49,294 nt of DNA from Parcubacteria bacterium C7867-007. Its GTDB lineage: Bacteria > Patescibacteriota > Minisyncoccia > Phycocordibacterales > Phycocordibacteraceae. The position numbers and the translations under genes were made by a program. The stretch spans positions 120,841 to 170,134 of the forward strand of contig LFCQ01000006.1 in NCBI GenBank assembly GCA_001189195.1, read 5' to 3'. The notes under the pieces are model-generated. The model made no database searches. It was not told the DNA's origin and saw only the letters and a list, made by a program, of their open reading frames with translations. Of this stretch, positions 16,229-24,882 are shown piece after piece. Position 1 is the stretch's first letter; every line of letters begins with the position of its first letter.

Positions 16229-16939
16229 TTAGCAAACGTTCTTGGCTGCGTGCCGATAGCGGAAATATTTCAAGACCTCAAAGAGTGCAAAGAAGACGAT
16301 TGCACCGGTCCAAACGATGAAGAAGGCAAGCAGCGTATGTGAACCGCCTCCATAGATTATAAAAAAGTTAAACAGGGCATGCAATGCAATCGCAAGGATA
16401 AGTCCTCCTAGTGCAGAGAGGGCACGCAGCCAGCGTGGAAGGGTATACGTGAATGCAAGTGCAAATCCAATAACAGAAGAGGCAATTACATGAAGAAGGG
16501 TTGAACCAACAAAGCGCAGATTATCGGTAGCGAGGCCTGCAAGGTATTGACCTGCACCAAATGGCTCAAGCAGGAAGAGTACGTTTTCAAGTGCTGCAAA
16601 CCCTAGAGCCACAGTGAGCATATAGATCACCAAATCAATAGATTCATTCACTTCACGACGCCAAAGTACAAAGATTGAGGCAAGAGCAAACTTAACGGTC
16701 TCTTCTATAGTGGACCACGCAATAATTTGCGGTAGCCCATCAGGCAAGAGAGAGGCGGCAATAGTTTCAAGAGGTAGGACAATAGGAACAGCAAACATAC
16801 CTGCTATAAACGCGATGGTTATGAGTGTGCGAGGCTCAGGGCAACGCTCATCTTCTTTGAGAAGGAAATGAAGCCATATAAGAGCGGGGAGTACGCCGCC
16901 GAGAAAGGCGTATCCAACCGTAACCATCGAAGGAAGCAT
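16229..16939 (-). CDS. PrsW family intramembrane metalloprotease
   Basis: 236 aa with about eight membrane helices. The PrsW (M82) motifs are present: IEETVKF (EExxK type), GFAALENVLF (FxxxEN type), HVIASSVIGF and HALFNFF near the C-terminus, supplying the Glu and His residues expected at the metal site. PrsW cleaves anti-sigma factors in Bacillus, but no anti-sigma gene is visible here, so its substrate is unknown. The start at 16939 is chosen because TATAAT (16946-16951, complement) ends 6 nt upstream. Another in-frame ATG 5 codons earlier would overlap that box. Confidence 0.85.
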   Translation of the reverse strand: MLPSMVTVGYAFLGGVLPALIWLHFLLKEDERCPEPRTLITIAFIAGMFAVPIVLPLETIAASLLPDGLPQIIAWSTIEETVKFALASIFVLWRREVNESIDLVIYMLTVALGFAALENVLFLLEPFGAGQYLAGLATDNLRFVGSTLLHVIASSVIGFALAFTYTLPRWLRALSALGGLILAIALHALFNFFIIYGGGSHTLLAFFIVWTGAIVFFALFEVLKYFRYRHAAKNVC

Positions 16940-16974
16940 GTATTGATTATACAATACGGCGTGTGTTGTAGTCC

Positions 16975-19119
16975 TTACGCGCTAGGCCATTGCGCCACAA
17001 TCAACATCCCTTCTGTTTCTGGAAGACTTTGCCAGATCTCTTCAGTAACAAATGGCATAAATGGATGCAGGAGAATAAGAAGGTCCTTAAGAAGAGCACG
17101 CAGTACCGCCTTACGTGATGCGGCAGCGGCTGCATCATCGCCGCTCAAGATAGGCTTAGACTCCTCAATGATAGTTGATGCAAGCTCGCTCCATGCGTAC
17201 TGGTACAGTTTATCGGCTGCAAGATAGAGACGATATGCCTCCATATCCTTTGTCACATCAGCTGCAAGATTTGCGAATGATGCCTCTAGGGTAAAGTCAG
17301 CCTCCGTACGTGGAGCTTCAAGATCTACGTCCTCAGTGTTTTCAAGAATGAAACGAGTGATGTTCCAGAGTTTATTTGCAAAGTGCTTGTACCCCTTTAT
17401 GCGGTCCTCTGAAAGCTTCATATCTGTACCGGGAGTATTACCGATCACTAGAGAGATGCGTGCTGCATCTGCACCAAACTTATTGATTACTTCTATAGGA
17501 TCAATTCCGTTACCAAGAGACTTCGAGAACTTACGTCCCTGCGCATCCCGAACGAGACCGTGAAGGTATACCGTCCTAAACGGAATCTCACCAAGCACGA
17601 ACTGGCTCATAAGTATCATGCGCGCCACCCAGAAGAATAGAATCTCATACGCAGTTTCAAGTACATCGGTAGGGTGGAAGCGCGCTAGGTCTGGTGCCTC
17701 ATTTGGCCACCCAAGCGTTGAGAAGGTCCAAGAACCAGATGAGAACCATGTATCAAGGGTGTCTTCGTCCTGAACCCATCCCTCTGCTTTCCAGTCTCCT
17801 GCAGGTGCATCTCCCACCACAGATTCTTCACCACGGGTCCATACCGGAACTCGATGTCCATACCAGATCTGACGACTAATACACCAATCACGAAGGTTTT
17901 CGATCCAGTGATAGTACGTTTTGTCGTAGTGGTCAGGAAGAATATTGATTGCTCCTGAACGAACGGGTTCCAGCATCAATTCCTTTAGCGATTTATTGCC
18001 ACGTTCCTTAATGGGCTTGTTAACATCAATAAACCACTGCAGCTTTGGAAGCGGTTCAATAACACCACCAGTACGTTCTGCGGTTGAGATGTTCTGTGTG
18101 ATGGAAACTTCGCTTTCTAACAGATTCTGCTCCTTAAGCCACTCCACCACTTTCTCGCGTGCCTCAGCAACTTTTAGTCCATGTAGTGGACCCTCAACCA
18201 TAATCTTTGCACGCTCATCAATAACTTGAGGATGAGGAAGATTATTTCTTTCACCTATCTCCCAATCTATATGTGCATGTGCTGGTGTAACACCAAGTGC
18301 ACCGGTGCCAAACTCAGGCTCAACACTTTCGTCTGCAACAATCTTTATGTGTAGGGGTGAACCACAGAATTCAAGGTCATATTCATTTCCAATAAACTCC
18401 TTGTATCTTGGATCATTGGGGTGTACTGCTACGGCTGTATCACCAACCTTTGTTTCAGGACGGCTTGTTGCAATCGTGATAGGAAAGTCCTTCGCATACT
18501 TGAATGTATACAATTTTCCTGGACGTTCCTCGTGCACAATCTCATCATCTGAAATAGTAGTCTGTCCCTTAGGATCCCAGTTCACGATGCGTAGACCTTT
18601 ATAGATGAGTCCTGCATCATACATATCCTTGAACATCTGATTCACGGCACGATTACGCGCCTCATCAAATGTAAATGCTTCACGGGACCAGTCGCATGAT
18701 GCTCCCGTTGCACGAATCTGTTTGCGGATCGTGTCTCGACTCCCCTCAACAAACTCATCAATACGACGAACAAGTTCTTCACGACCCAGATCATGGCGAC
18801 TTTTTCCTTCGTTCTTTGAGATGTCCTTCTCAACGCGTGCTTGGGTGGCGATAGCAGCATGGTCAGTACCAGGAAGGAACAGCGCTTCATACCCTTGAAG
18901 GCGACGGAAACGAATCATGATGTCCTGAATCGTGCAGCCAAGCATGTGGCCCATATGGAGTACCCCGGTAGCATTTGGGGGAGGCATCATGATGGTGAAC
19001 GGACCCTTGGTCGCATTCGGAAGATTGTCTGGGTTGAAATAGCCACTTTCTTCCCATGCCTTATATAGGCGGGCCTCGGTCTCAGCAGGTTCGTATGGCT
19101 TTTTAAACTTCTCGTCCAT
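16975..19119 (-). CDS. valS: Valyl-tRNA synthetase (compact form)
   Basis: 714 aa. Class I synthetase with the HIGH-type motif in PPPNATGVLHMGHM (about residues 46-59) and KMSKS-type FSKSLGN (about 540). The editing-domain segment ATSRPETKVGDTAVAVHP is present. The anticodon-binding region (about 590-710) ends at PETEGMLIVAQWPSA, and the protein stops there without the C-terminal coiled-coil arm found in the roughly 880-950 aa bacterial enzymes. The editing insertion also looks short. TATATT (19127-19132, complement) ends 7 nt before ATG. Confidence 0.95.
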   Translation of the reverse strand: MDEKFKKPYEPAETEARLYKAWEESGYFNPDNLPNATKGPFTIMMPPPNATGVLHMGHMLGCTIQDIMIRFRRLQGYEALFLPGTDHAAIATQARVEKDISKNEGKSRHDLGREELVRRIDEFVEGSRDTIRKQIRATGASCDWSREAFTFDEARNRAVNQMFKDMYDAGLIYKGLRIVNWDPKGQTTISDDEIVHEERPGKLYTFKYAKDFPITIATSRPETKVGDTAVAVHPNDPRYKEFIGNEYDLEFCGSPLHIKIVADESVEPEFGTGALGVTPAHAHIDWEIGERNNLPHPQVIDERAKIMVEGPLHGLKVAEAREKVVEWLKEQNLLESEVSITQNISTAERTGGVIEPLPKLQWFIDVNKPIKERGNKSLKELMLEPVRSGAINILPDHYDKTYYHWIENLRDWCISRQIWYGHRVPVWTRGEESVVGDAPAGDWKAEGWVQDEDTLDTWFSSGSWTFSTLGWPNEAPDLARFHPTDVLETAYEILFFWVARMILMSQFVLGEIPFRTVYLHGLVRDAQGRKFSKSLGNGIDPIEVINKFGADAARISLVIGNTPGTDMKLSEDRIKGYKHFANKLWNITRFILENTEDVDLEAPRTEADFTLEASFANLAADVTKDMEAYRLYLAADKLYQYAWSELASTIIEESKPILSGDDAAAAASRKAVLRALLKDLLILLHPFMPFVTEEIWQSLPETEGMLIVAQWPSA

Positions 19120-19134
19120 TACATGGAATATAGC

Positions 19135-19161
19135 AAAAAAGAGCCAATTTAGCTCTTTTTT
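19135..19161 (-). terminator. Intrinsic terminator of tsaD, also symmetric
   Basis: AAAAAAGAGC pairs with GCTCTTTTTT across a 7-nt loop. It overlaps the last codons of tsaD and lies just upstream of valS; because both flanks are A/T runs it can work in either direction. Confidence 0.8.
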
Positions 19162-20342
19162 GAAAGTGAACGGTTACCGTTTGCGGTGAGTGCATCAACC
19201 TCTATAAACTCCTTGTGCAGATAACTGTAGTACGCAGCGATGCCAATCATCACGGCGTTATCTCCTGTTAGAAACTTTGGAGGAACGAATAACTTCACCT
19301 CAGGATGATCTTCCGGAAGATGTTCTTGGAAGTATCGACGGATATGAGTACTTGCAGACACCCCTCCACCAATGGCAAGAGACTTGGCACCTGTTTCGAT
19401 AAGCGCTTTAGATGTTTTTGTGTACAGTACGTCACTCACTGCATCTTCGAACGCATGGGCAAGCTGTTGCTTATCAAGTTCAGACAGTTCTTTATCTTTA
19501 ACCAGATACAGCACAGATGTCTTAAGGCCGCTAAAGGAGAAGTCACAATCCTTTGTATCAATCATTGGACGAGGAAGCGTGTATGGATTTGATCCACCAT
19601 CCTCACGATTCCTCTCAGCCAACTTAGAAATTTCTGGCCCTCCTGGATACGGGAGATGCATCATGCGTGCCACCTTATCAAAAGCTTCTCCCACCGCATC
19701 ATCACGTGTCTGGCCAACAAGCCTATACTCTCGCCAGGTGTTTGCTCCAACTATCTCTGTATGTCCTCCAGAAATGAGAAGAGCAAGTAGGGGAAGCTGC
19801 ACATCCTTCAAATCGAATACTCGTGCGTTGCTATCCGGTACTTCTGTAACGAGGGCAGAGAGTGTATGACCCTCCATATGATTTGTTGAAATGAGTGGTT
19901 TGTCCCAGAGTACGGCAAGAGCTCGTGCAAAGTTAACTCCAACCCACAGAGCAGGTTCAAGACCAGGACCCGCCGTTACGGCAATGGCATCAATATCTGG
20001 AGTCTCCATCTCAGAAAGGGAAGTCATAAAGGCTTCACCCAGATCGGGCTCACGTTCAAGAATCTTTAGTATTCGTTCCCGAACATCAGCAGGAATAGCT
20101 TGTGTATCTTCACGAAGCATTTCAGCCTCACTTAGAGTAGCCTCAAGAATAGGCACCAGATTCTTTGCGTGCTCACGCTTCGCAAGGGCCGGGAATACTC
20201 CACCGTACGGTCGGTGTATCTCTATCTGCGAGAGAAGCGTATTGCCCAGAATGGTGAACTGCGCGGCAGTATCATCACCGGTGCATTCCAGTATGGCTAT
20301 CGCTGTCTCGTCGCACGAGGTCTCAATCGCTAGTAGTTTCAT
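19149..20342 (-). CDS. tsaD: tRNA N6-adenosine threonylcarbamoyltransferase TsaD
   Basis: 397 aa from MKLLAIETSCDET. It transfers threonylcarbamoyl to A37 of ANN-decoding tRNAs. Visible motifs are ETSCDET, PYGGVFPALAKREH, TAGPGL, the metal-binding HMEGH (about residues 170-174), SGGHT, and the C-terminal GGGVSAS and TGDNAVMIG. It is longer than the roughly 340 aa family norm because of an insertion around residues 72-113 (SEAEMLREDT onward) before DIDAIAVTAGPG. The start lies inside the end of the DHH gene (20-bp overlap), so the two are an operon. Confidence 0.95.
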   Translation of the reverse strand: MKLLAIETSCDETAIAILECTGDDTAAQFTILGNTLLSQIEIHRPYGGVFPALAKREHAKNLVPILEATLSEAEMLREDTQAIPADVRERILKILEREPDLGEAFMTSLSEMETPDIDAIAVTAGPGLEPALWVGVNFARALAVLWDKPLISTNHMEGHTLSALVTEVPDSNARVFDLKDVQLPLLALLISGGHTEIVGANTWREYRLVGQTRDDAVGEAFDKVARMMHLPYPGGPEISKLAERNREDGGSNPYTLPRPMIDTKDCDFSFSGLKTSVLYLVKDKELSELDKQQLAHAFEDAVSDVLYTKTSKALIETGAKSLAIGGGVSASTHIRRYFQEHLPEDHPEVKLFVPPKFLTGDNAVMIGIAAYYSYLHKEFIEVDALTANGNRSLSKKS

Positions 20343-21180
20343 CTTCGATAAGTGTCCACGGGAATGGTCCTTCACGTGGGATAAGGAAGCCAGAAGAGCT
20401 TGGGTGTCCGTTGCCACCGAACTTTGCAGCAATCTTGCTCACGTCAACAGTTCCGTCTCCGCGAATAGATACACCGTAGCCATTTGGATGTGCGGCAACA
20501 ACCAGTGCAATAGGCCCCTTTTTATCAGAGAGTAAATGGCCAACCATTGATTTCAGTGACTTTAACGGATGTGCAGTTGCGTAGTAGCATTCATACCCCT
20601 CGAACGAAACTAGTTTTGCTCGATCTACAGACTTGAGAGCAAGTAGTTCAAAGTATTCAGCGTACGTACGTGTCTTCTCAAAGAAGGCGTCACGAGTTTC
20701 GGGGTCATCAAGCTTCTTTGCAGTCTCGTCCCATGCCTCAAACGTAAAGGGATGTACTTCAAGGTATGTGATCACTGCACGAGTGTCTGGGAGTGCAAAG
20801 CGGAAGAGATCGTCATCCTGCACATGTGCAAGTAGGGTTGGTATTGGAGTGTCAGGATGGAAGTAACGCCATGCAATACCTGAACCAGATAGATCACTTT
20901 CATATACGTACTCAGGCATAGACTGAATCACATCAGCAACACCTTCGTGATGATCAAGCACCGTCACCTTTGAAGCAATTGAGACAAATTTATCCATCAC
21001 GTCTTTCGTGTAGCAGAAGTCTATGAAGTATAGATGTGCACCCTCAAGACCCTCTGGAAGCGGACTGCCACGATGAAGGGGGATATATTCAGCACTATCT
21101 CCAAACTTCTTCCACGCTGCATAGGCACCACCAAAGCCATCCGGGCAGCTGCCATGATAGAGAATTACTGTTCGTTCCAT
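20323..21180 (-). CDS. DHH/DHHA1-type phosphoesterase
   Basis: 285 aa from MERTVILYHGSCPDG. The DHH superfamily metal motifs are visible: HGSCPDGFGGAYAA near the N-terminus, FIDF (about 52-55) and VLDHHEG (about 75-81). A C-terminal region with GNGHPSSSGF (GGGGH-type substrate-binding loop) matches DHHA1. Members hydrolyse short oligonucleotides (NrnA/NrnB type) or cyclic dinucleotides; which applies here cannot be told. TATAAC (21187-21192, complement) ends 6 nt before ATG. It is translated ahead of tsaD with overlap. Confidence 0.87.
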   Translation of the reverse strand: MERTVILYHGSCPDGFGGAYAAWKKFGDSAEYIPLHRGSPLPEGLEGAHLYFIDFCYTKDVMDKFVSIASKVTVLDHHEGVADVIQSMPEYVYESDLSGSGIAWRYFHPDTPIPTLLAHVQDDDLFRFALPDTRAVITYLEVHPFTFEAWDETAKKLDDPETRDAFFEKTRTYAEYFELLALKSVDRAKLVSFEGYECYYATAHPLKSLKSMVGHLLSDKKGPIALVVAAHPNGYGVSIRGDGTVDVSKIAAKFGGNGHPSSSGFLIPREGPFPWTLIEDETTSD

Positions 21181-21221
21181 ATATACGTTATAGCGTATTT
21201 GGGGTGTGTGGGCGAATTGAT

Positions 21222-21250
21222 CCGACCCGGACTGCGAGCAGCCGGGTCGG
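21222..21250. repeat. GC-rich hairpin after the 40-aa membrane protein gene
   Basis: CCGACCCGG pairs perfectly with CCGGGTCGG around a small inner CTG/CAG stem. There is no T run on either side, so it is either a weak terminator or an mRNA 3' stabiliser for the small minus-strand gene at 21255-21377. Confidence 0.5.
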
Positions 21251-21254
21251 TGTA

Positions 21255-21377
21255 TCAATGCATGGGTCGAGTGAGACCCTTCCAGAGAAGGAGACCGAAA
21301 ACGACGGTCACAGCCCCGATGGTGAAGACAGGAATTGATACCGTGTCTTCGATAACTTTATTTATGAATTGCCCCAT
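21255..21377 (-). CDS. Small single-pass membrane protein (40 aa)
   Basis: The frame MGQFINKVIEDTVSIPVFTI continues into a hydrophobic helix (about residues 15-32) and ends in a basic tail (WKGLTRPMH). The complement carries AGGAAAGGAAA immediately upstream, a good Shine-Dalgarno region, with a TACAAT-like box (21400-21405 on the complement) before it and a hairpin after the stop. These signals support it being a real short gene. No family recognised. Confidence 0.6.
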   Translation of the reverse strand: MGQFINKVIEDTVSIPVFTIGAVTVVFGLLLWKGLTRPMH

Positions 21378-21413
21378 GGCAGTTTCCTTTCCTGTATATA
21401 TTGTACTGCTAAA

Positions 21414-21447
21414 ACAATACACACCTGCGTATGCAGGTGTGTATTGT
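21414..21447 (-). terminator. Perfect hairpin terminator after tRNA-Val
   Basis: ACAATACACACCTGC pairs with its exact complement around a GTAT/ATAC loop (15-bp stem). Read on the minus strand it lies 7 nt after the tRNA 3' end and is followed by TTTTAG. Confidence 0.75.
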
Positions 21448-21453
21448 TGCGGG

Positions 21454-21526
21454 TGCGCGATGCAGGATTCGAACCTGCTACCTTTTCTACGTCAAAGAAA
21501 CGCTCTACCAATTGAGCTAATCGCGC
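21454..21526 (-). tRNA. tRNA-Val (GAC)
   Basis: Read on the complement: acceptor GCGCGAT pairs with ATCGCGC; D arm GCTC/GAGC; anticodon stem TTTCT/AGAAA with loop TTGACGT gives GAC; T arm GCAGG-TTCGAAT-CCTGC. CCA is not encoded (CCC follows the discriminator A). Confidence 0.94.
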
Positions 21527-21648
21527 ATGTGGGGCAGGATAACGTATTTTGTGCAATCCCGCCACCAAAACTTCACTGATCTGATTCTTAACTAAGTTAC
21601 GCATACTCCGCGAAGAAGAACGTAATTTGCAGAGTATACTTAAGATAT

Positions 21649-22215
21649 ATGAAAAATACGCATGCATGGGCGATTATCGGAGTCGTGTTCGTAGTTGCAC
21701 TCGGTTCTATCTGGTATATGGTCCAGAAAGTAGGTGAGTATCCTGACGTATCAGACACCGCAACTACCACGGGTGATGCCATGATGGATTCAAAGGGTGG
21801 GGCAATGGGTGGTGCAGTATCAAAGCCTGCAACAGGAGGAACCGTTACTCCAGGTGCAACAGATTCTCGCCCTAAGATCACCAAACTTACTCCTGCAAGT
21901 GGTCGTATTGGAACAGTCGCTGCTATCAGTGGTATGAACTTCGATGCAACATCGAACGTTATCACCTTCGGTCCCTCAAAGGGTCTCCATCATGAGGATG
22001 GTACTCCAGACAATCAGGTAGCGGGCATTCCTTCTGCAGATGGCAAGACCCTTACCTTTAAGGTCCCAACCTCAAAGCCAGGAGGCAATCTTTGTGACAT
22101 AAACAACAAGTGTGAGATACATCCAACACAGCAGACTGAGCCAGGTACCTATGCTGTTCGAGTCATAAACAAGAATGGTCTCAGCAATGAGATGATGTTT
22201 ACGGTGGTTGAATAA
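21649..22215 (+). CDS. Membrane-anchored IPT/TIG domain protein
   Basis: 188 aa. An N-terminal membrane segment (about residues 7-25) leads to a Gly/Met/Thr-rich linker and one IPT/TIG immunoglobulin-like domain (about 75-188: PKITKLTPASGRIGTVAAISG, ITFGPS, PGTYAVRVINKNGLSN, MMFTVVE). One Cys pair (NLCDINNKCEIH) probably forms a disulfide. Likely an extracytoplasmic binding or adhesion protein. TATACT (21635-21640) ends 8 nt before ATG. A symmetric terminator follows. Confidence 0.8.
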   Translation: MKNTHAWAIIGVVFVVALGSIWYMVQKVGEYPDVSDTATTTGDAMMDSKGGAMGGAVSKPATGGTVTPGATDSRPKITKLTPASGRIGTVAAISGMNFDATSNVITFGPSKGLHHEDGTPDNQVAGIPSADGKTLTFKVPTSKPGGNLCDINNKCEIHPTQQTEPGTYAVRVINKNGLSNEMMFTVVE

Positions 22216-22231
22216 ACCTTCCTTGTTTAAT

Positions 22232-22260
22232 AGAAAAACCCGCCAATGGCGGGTTTTTCT
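22232..22260. terminator. Intrinsic terminator, symmetric
   Basis: AGAAAAACCCGCC pairs perfectly with GGCGGGTTTTTCT around an AAT loop. It ends the IPT/TIG gene and, by symmetry, can act on the opposite strand. Confidence 0.9.
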
Positions 22261-22330
22261 ATATGCGTGATCCTAACGGGAAATAATTGGAACCGGTTTC
22301 TGAGGCAGATACAGGATTTTAGGGTATTGA

Positions 22331-22364
22331 AACAGCAAAAACCCCAGACGGATTGTCTGGGGTT
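22331..22364 (-). terminator. Intrinsic terminator of the 22382-23095 gene
   Basis: On the complement, AACCCCAGAC pairs with GTCTGGGGTT around a 5-nt loop and is followed by TTTGCTGTTT. Confidence 0.85.
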
Positions 22365-22381
22365 GCGAACGTACGTGCAGC

Positions 22382-23095
22382 TTATCGCTTGAGCCCTTTC
22401 GAACCCCACGGCCGCCTTACGAGCGACCAAAGGTAGTAGGGAGTGCTGATCGTGGCGCTCGCCGCTTTGAACTGTTCCCAAAACATGGATTCAGATCTCG
22501 GGAAGGTGTAGTGCGGAGGGAAACTAGTGACCTGAAGTTCGGAGAAAGGCCCTTTGTTCAGGTAGGGAATCGTCTTCCCAATGAAACCCCAAACATTCTC
22601 CGCAATCTTCTCAGGAGAAGTGCGCTCCTCGGGAGCGTAGAGCTGAGTCATGTTCTTGCAGGTTCGATACCTGAAGTCTGGGAATAGGGTTTCGTCAGGC
22701 CCGCAATTGTGGTGCGGAACCTTTCGGTATTCACCGCCCCAAGTATCTTCTCTAATTTCACTGCGGGGGACTTTTTCAAAGACGCCGATTGATGTCTTCA
22801 TGACGAGCTCGCGAACTGGAAGGAATTCGTAGTCGAACACAGCATCCCAGTGTCCCTCGACAGAATTAGAAGGTTCATTCCAATCACAGGCGTCCTCGTT
22901 GTAAGCGAGGGTCACGATAAGGCACGTATTCGGGTAATGGAAGAACAAACGTGTGTCGCGAGCCTGAGTTACAGACACGTGATACTTCACTTCGTCGGTC
23001 TGCTCAGTGGTGACGCGGGAGAAGAGCACGAAGCCCTTCTTATTCATTTCCGCGATCACTTGTTCGAAATAGGTTTCATCAACCAGATTCGTCAT
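22382..23095 (-). CDS. Hypothetical cytoplasmic protein (237 aa)
   Basis: The start at 23095 (MTNLVDETYFEQVIAEM) is set by GGAGA (23101-23105, complement) 5 nt upstream. No signal peptide or membrane helix. The sequence is rich in aromatic and acidic residues, with Cys-containing segments (EDACDWNEP, HHNCGPDE, YRTCKNM). I recognise no family. It has its own promoter, Shine-Dalgarno and terminator. Codon usage is richer in G/C third positions than that of the neighbouring genes, like the genes at 12027 and 45729, with which it shares this self-contained layout. Confidence 0.7.
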   Translation of the reverse strand: MTNLVDETYFEQVIAEMNKKGFVLFSRVTTEQTDEVKYHVSVTQARDTRLFFHYPNTCLIVTLAYNEDACDWNEPSNSVEGHWDAVFDYEFLPVRELVMKTSIGVFEKVPRSEIREDTWGGEYRKVPHHNCGPDETLFPDFRYRTCKNMTQLYAPEERTSPEKIAENVWGFIGKTIPYLNKGPFSELQVTSFPPHYTFPRSESMFWEQFKAASATISTPYYLWSLVRRPWGSKGLKR

Positions 23096-23159
23096 AGCTT
23101 TCTCCAAGTGCAGATGCAGCTTTGCCCGCTGCATAAGGCCGACACACTGTATGTCTGTA

Positions 23160-23190
23160 TTTATAGTAGCACTTTTATATTAAAAGTCAA
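23160..23190 (-). promoter_or_regulatory. Promoter with -35 and -10 for the 22382-23095 gene
   Basis: On the complement, TTGACT (23185-23190) and TATAAA (23160-23165) are separated by 19 nt. This would give a leader of about 60 nt before the Shine-Dalgarno and ATG. Confidence 0.6.
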
Positions 23191-23196
23191 TATTTG

Positions 23197-23268
23197 TGAC
23201 CCTACGGGGAATCGAACCCCGATTTCAGCCGTGAAAGGGCCGCGTCCTAACCGTTAGACGATAGGGCC
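23197..23268 (-). tRNA. tRNA-Glu (TTC)
   Basis: Read on the complement: acceptor GGCCCTA pairs with TAGGGTC (one G-T wobble); anticodon stem CGGCC/GGCTG with loop CTTTCAC gives TTC; T arm CGGGG-TTCGATT-CCCCG. Discriminator A; CCA is not encoded. Confidence 0.95.
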
Positions 23269-23341
23269 TTGTATGAAGGCAGCACCTGCCTATCCTAGCA
23301 TTTTTCACCCCAAAAATGCTAGGATACCAAAGTTAATCAAG

Positions 23342-23428
23342 GGAGAGGTGTCAGAGTGGTCGAATGAACCGGTTTCGAAAACCGGCAGGGGTGAAAACTC
23401 CTCGGGAGTTCGAATCTCCCCCTCTCCG
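23342..23428 (+). tRNA. tRNA-Ser (CGA)
   Basis: Acceptor GGAGAGG pairs with CCTCTCC; anticodon stem CCGGT/ACCGG with loop TTCGAAA gives CGA; a long variable arm (AGGGGTGAAAACTCCT) marks class II tRNA-Ser; T arm GGGAG-TTCGAAT-CTCCC. Discriminator G. CCA is not encoded. It forms the left edge of the accessory region. Confidence 0.95.
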
Positions 23429-23437
23429 CCGGATTGA

Positions 23438-23494
23438 GCGCTAGTGTTTAGCGTCCGTTTCCCCTCAAAGGGCGATGGGACGCCGAACTAGCGC
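23438..23494. repeat. Long interrupted hairpin just after tRNA-Ser
   Basis: GCGCTAG (23438-23444) pairs with CTAGCGC (23488-23494) and, inside it, GCGTCC (23451-23456) pairs with GGACGC (23478-23483), with a further CCCT/AGGG at the tip. No T run follows. It could be a recombination end, an RNA structure, or a processing signal for the tRNA. Confidence 0.5.
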
Positions 23495-23537
23495 CAAAAG
23501 AAATGACAGCCGACACTGGTCGGAGTAGTCTTTTAAG

Positions 23538-24779
23538 ATGTCTGATGAATATAAGAATCATCACTACGTTCCGCAGTGGTACCAGAAGAAATTCATGCTC
23601 CCAGGCGAGCACGAGCTATTTCATCTCGATATGAAGCCGGATACCTTTGCCGACCCGCGCGGCATAGTCCATACGAGGAAAGCGGTTAAACGACAAGGTA
23701 GCAAAATGTGTTTTGTCGAAGAGGATCTATACACCACGAGGATTAGGGGCATTGAAACAAAGGATATCGAGAAGCACTTCTTCGGCACTATTGATACAAA
23801 AGGTCGCCCAGCAGTTGAGTACTTCGAGAATTTTGGCTATCCATTGAAAGACTGGGGTACGTCTCTTGAAGACATCATGCGTTATATGAGTACGCAAAAA
23901 CTCAGGACTCCGAAGGGTCTTTCGTTCCTGAGCGAGCAAATTGGTACTTCAGATAGGGACGCAACTCTACGGACGATGCTACGACTCCGGAACATCCATG
24001 GTGCCATTTGGATGGAATGCGTGTGGCTCATCGCTGATGCATCGCAATCGGACACTAAGTTCATTGTCTCCGATCATCCAGTCACGGTATATAACCGTGA
24101 ATGCGGTCCGCGCTCTGATTGGTGTCGCGGGTCGAATGATCCCGAAATATGGCTTCAAGGAACTCACACGGTTTTCCCGCTTTCAATCGACAAGGTGCTT
24201 ATCCTCACGAACCTCTCGTGGGTCAGGAATCCATATCAAAAAGCGACGAACTTCCGACCTAACCCGAATCCTTTTCGCAACGCCATTTTCAAGTTCACTG
24301 ATGTTCAGGTGTTACGGCACTTGAGCGAACAGGAAGTACGCGAGATAAATTTCATCATTAAGAGCCGCGCGGCACGGTACATTGCCGCTGCGAAAGAAGA
24401 ATGGCTCTACCCTGAGCGACATGTGTCAAAATCGAACTGGAATACCTACGGCAATGGGTACTTGCTCATGCCAGATCCGCGCCCAATTCATTGGGGTGGA
24501 ACCATTATGTGGGGTGGTGGTCCAGGTGGATCGGGAGCAATGGACGAATATGGAAGATTGCCAGGTGATCCCGATTTTGAATCGGAAACCAATAAGGGTA
24601 CAGAACATCAAACACTTCCTTGGTTCCAAGGAGAGTTTGCGAATATGATCGGTCCGTATCGACGCGGACGCTCTATGCAAGCATTACAGATGGATAACGA
24701 ACGCGATAGTGACGAATTCCATCAGTATCATCTTGGACTTCAGAAAAAGCGTTACAAGAATCGCAACAGAAAGAACTAA
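23538..24779 (+). CDS. DUF4238 domain protein
   Basis: 413 aa. The N-terminus HHYVPQWYQKKF is the DUF4238 signature (HHYVPQFYLKNF type), and residues about 170-225 contain the FIVSDHPVTVYN segment and QGTHTVFPLS found in the family. The C-terminal about 100 residues (Gly-rich WGGTIMWGGGPGGSG and a basic tail KKRYKNRNRKN) extend beyond the usual core. No membrane helix. Function of DUF4238 is unknown; it is common on mobile elements. First gene after tRNA-Ser, close to the recombinase, so it is probably cargo of the accessory region. Confidence 0.78.
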   Translation: MSDEYKNHHYVPQWYQKKFMLPGEHELFHLDMKPDTFADPRGIVHTRKAVKRQGSKMCFVEEDLYTTRIRGIETKDIEKHFFGTIDTKGRPAVEYFENFGYPLKDWGTSLEDIMRYMSTQKLRTPKGLSFLSEQIGTSDRDATLRTMLRLRNIHGAIWMECVWLIADASQSDTKFIVSDHPVTVYNRECGPRSDWCRGSNDPEIWLQGTHTVFPLSIDKVLILTNLSWVRNPYQKATNFRPNPNPFRNAIFKFTDVQVLRHLSEQEVREINFIIKSRAARYIAAAKEEWLYPERHVSKSNWNTYGNGYLLMPDPRPIHWGGTIMWGGGPGGSGAMDEYGRLPGDPDFESETNKGTEHQTLPWFQGEFANMIGPYRRGRSMQALQMDNERDSDEFHQYHLGLQKKRYKNRNRKN

Positions 24780-24882
24780 CAATTCCTTTCAAGCGAAGCT
24801 GTTTGTCCACAAGTATCCGCGCTTCTCATCTAGCACATGTTTCAATGTATCTATGGTCACCCCCGAAGGGGTAACCGTGGAT

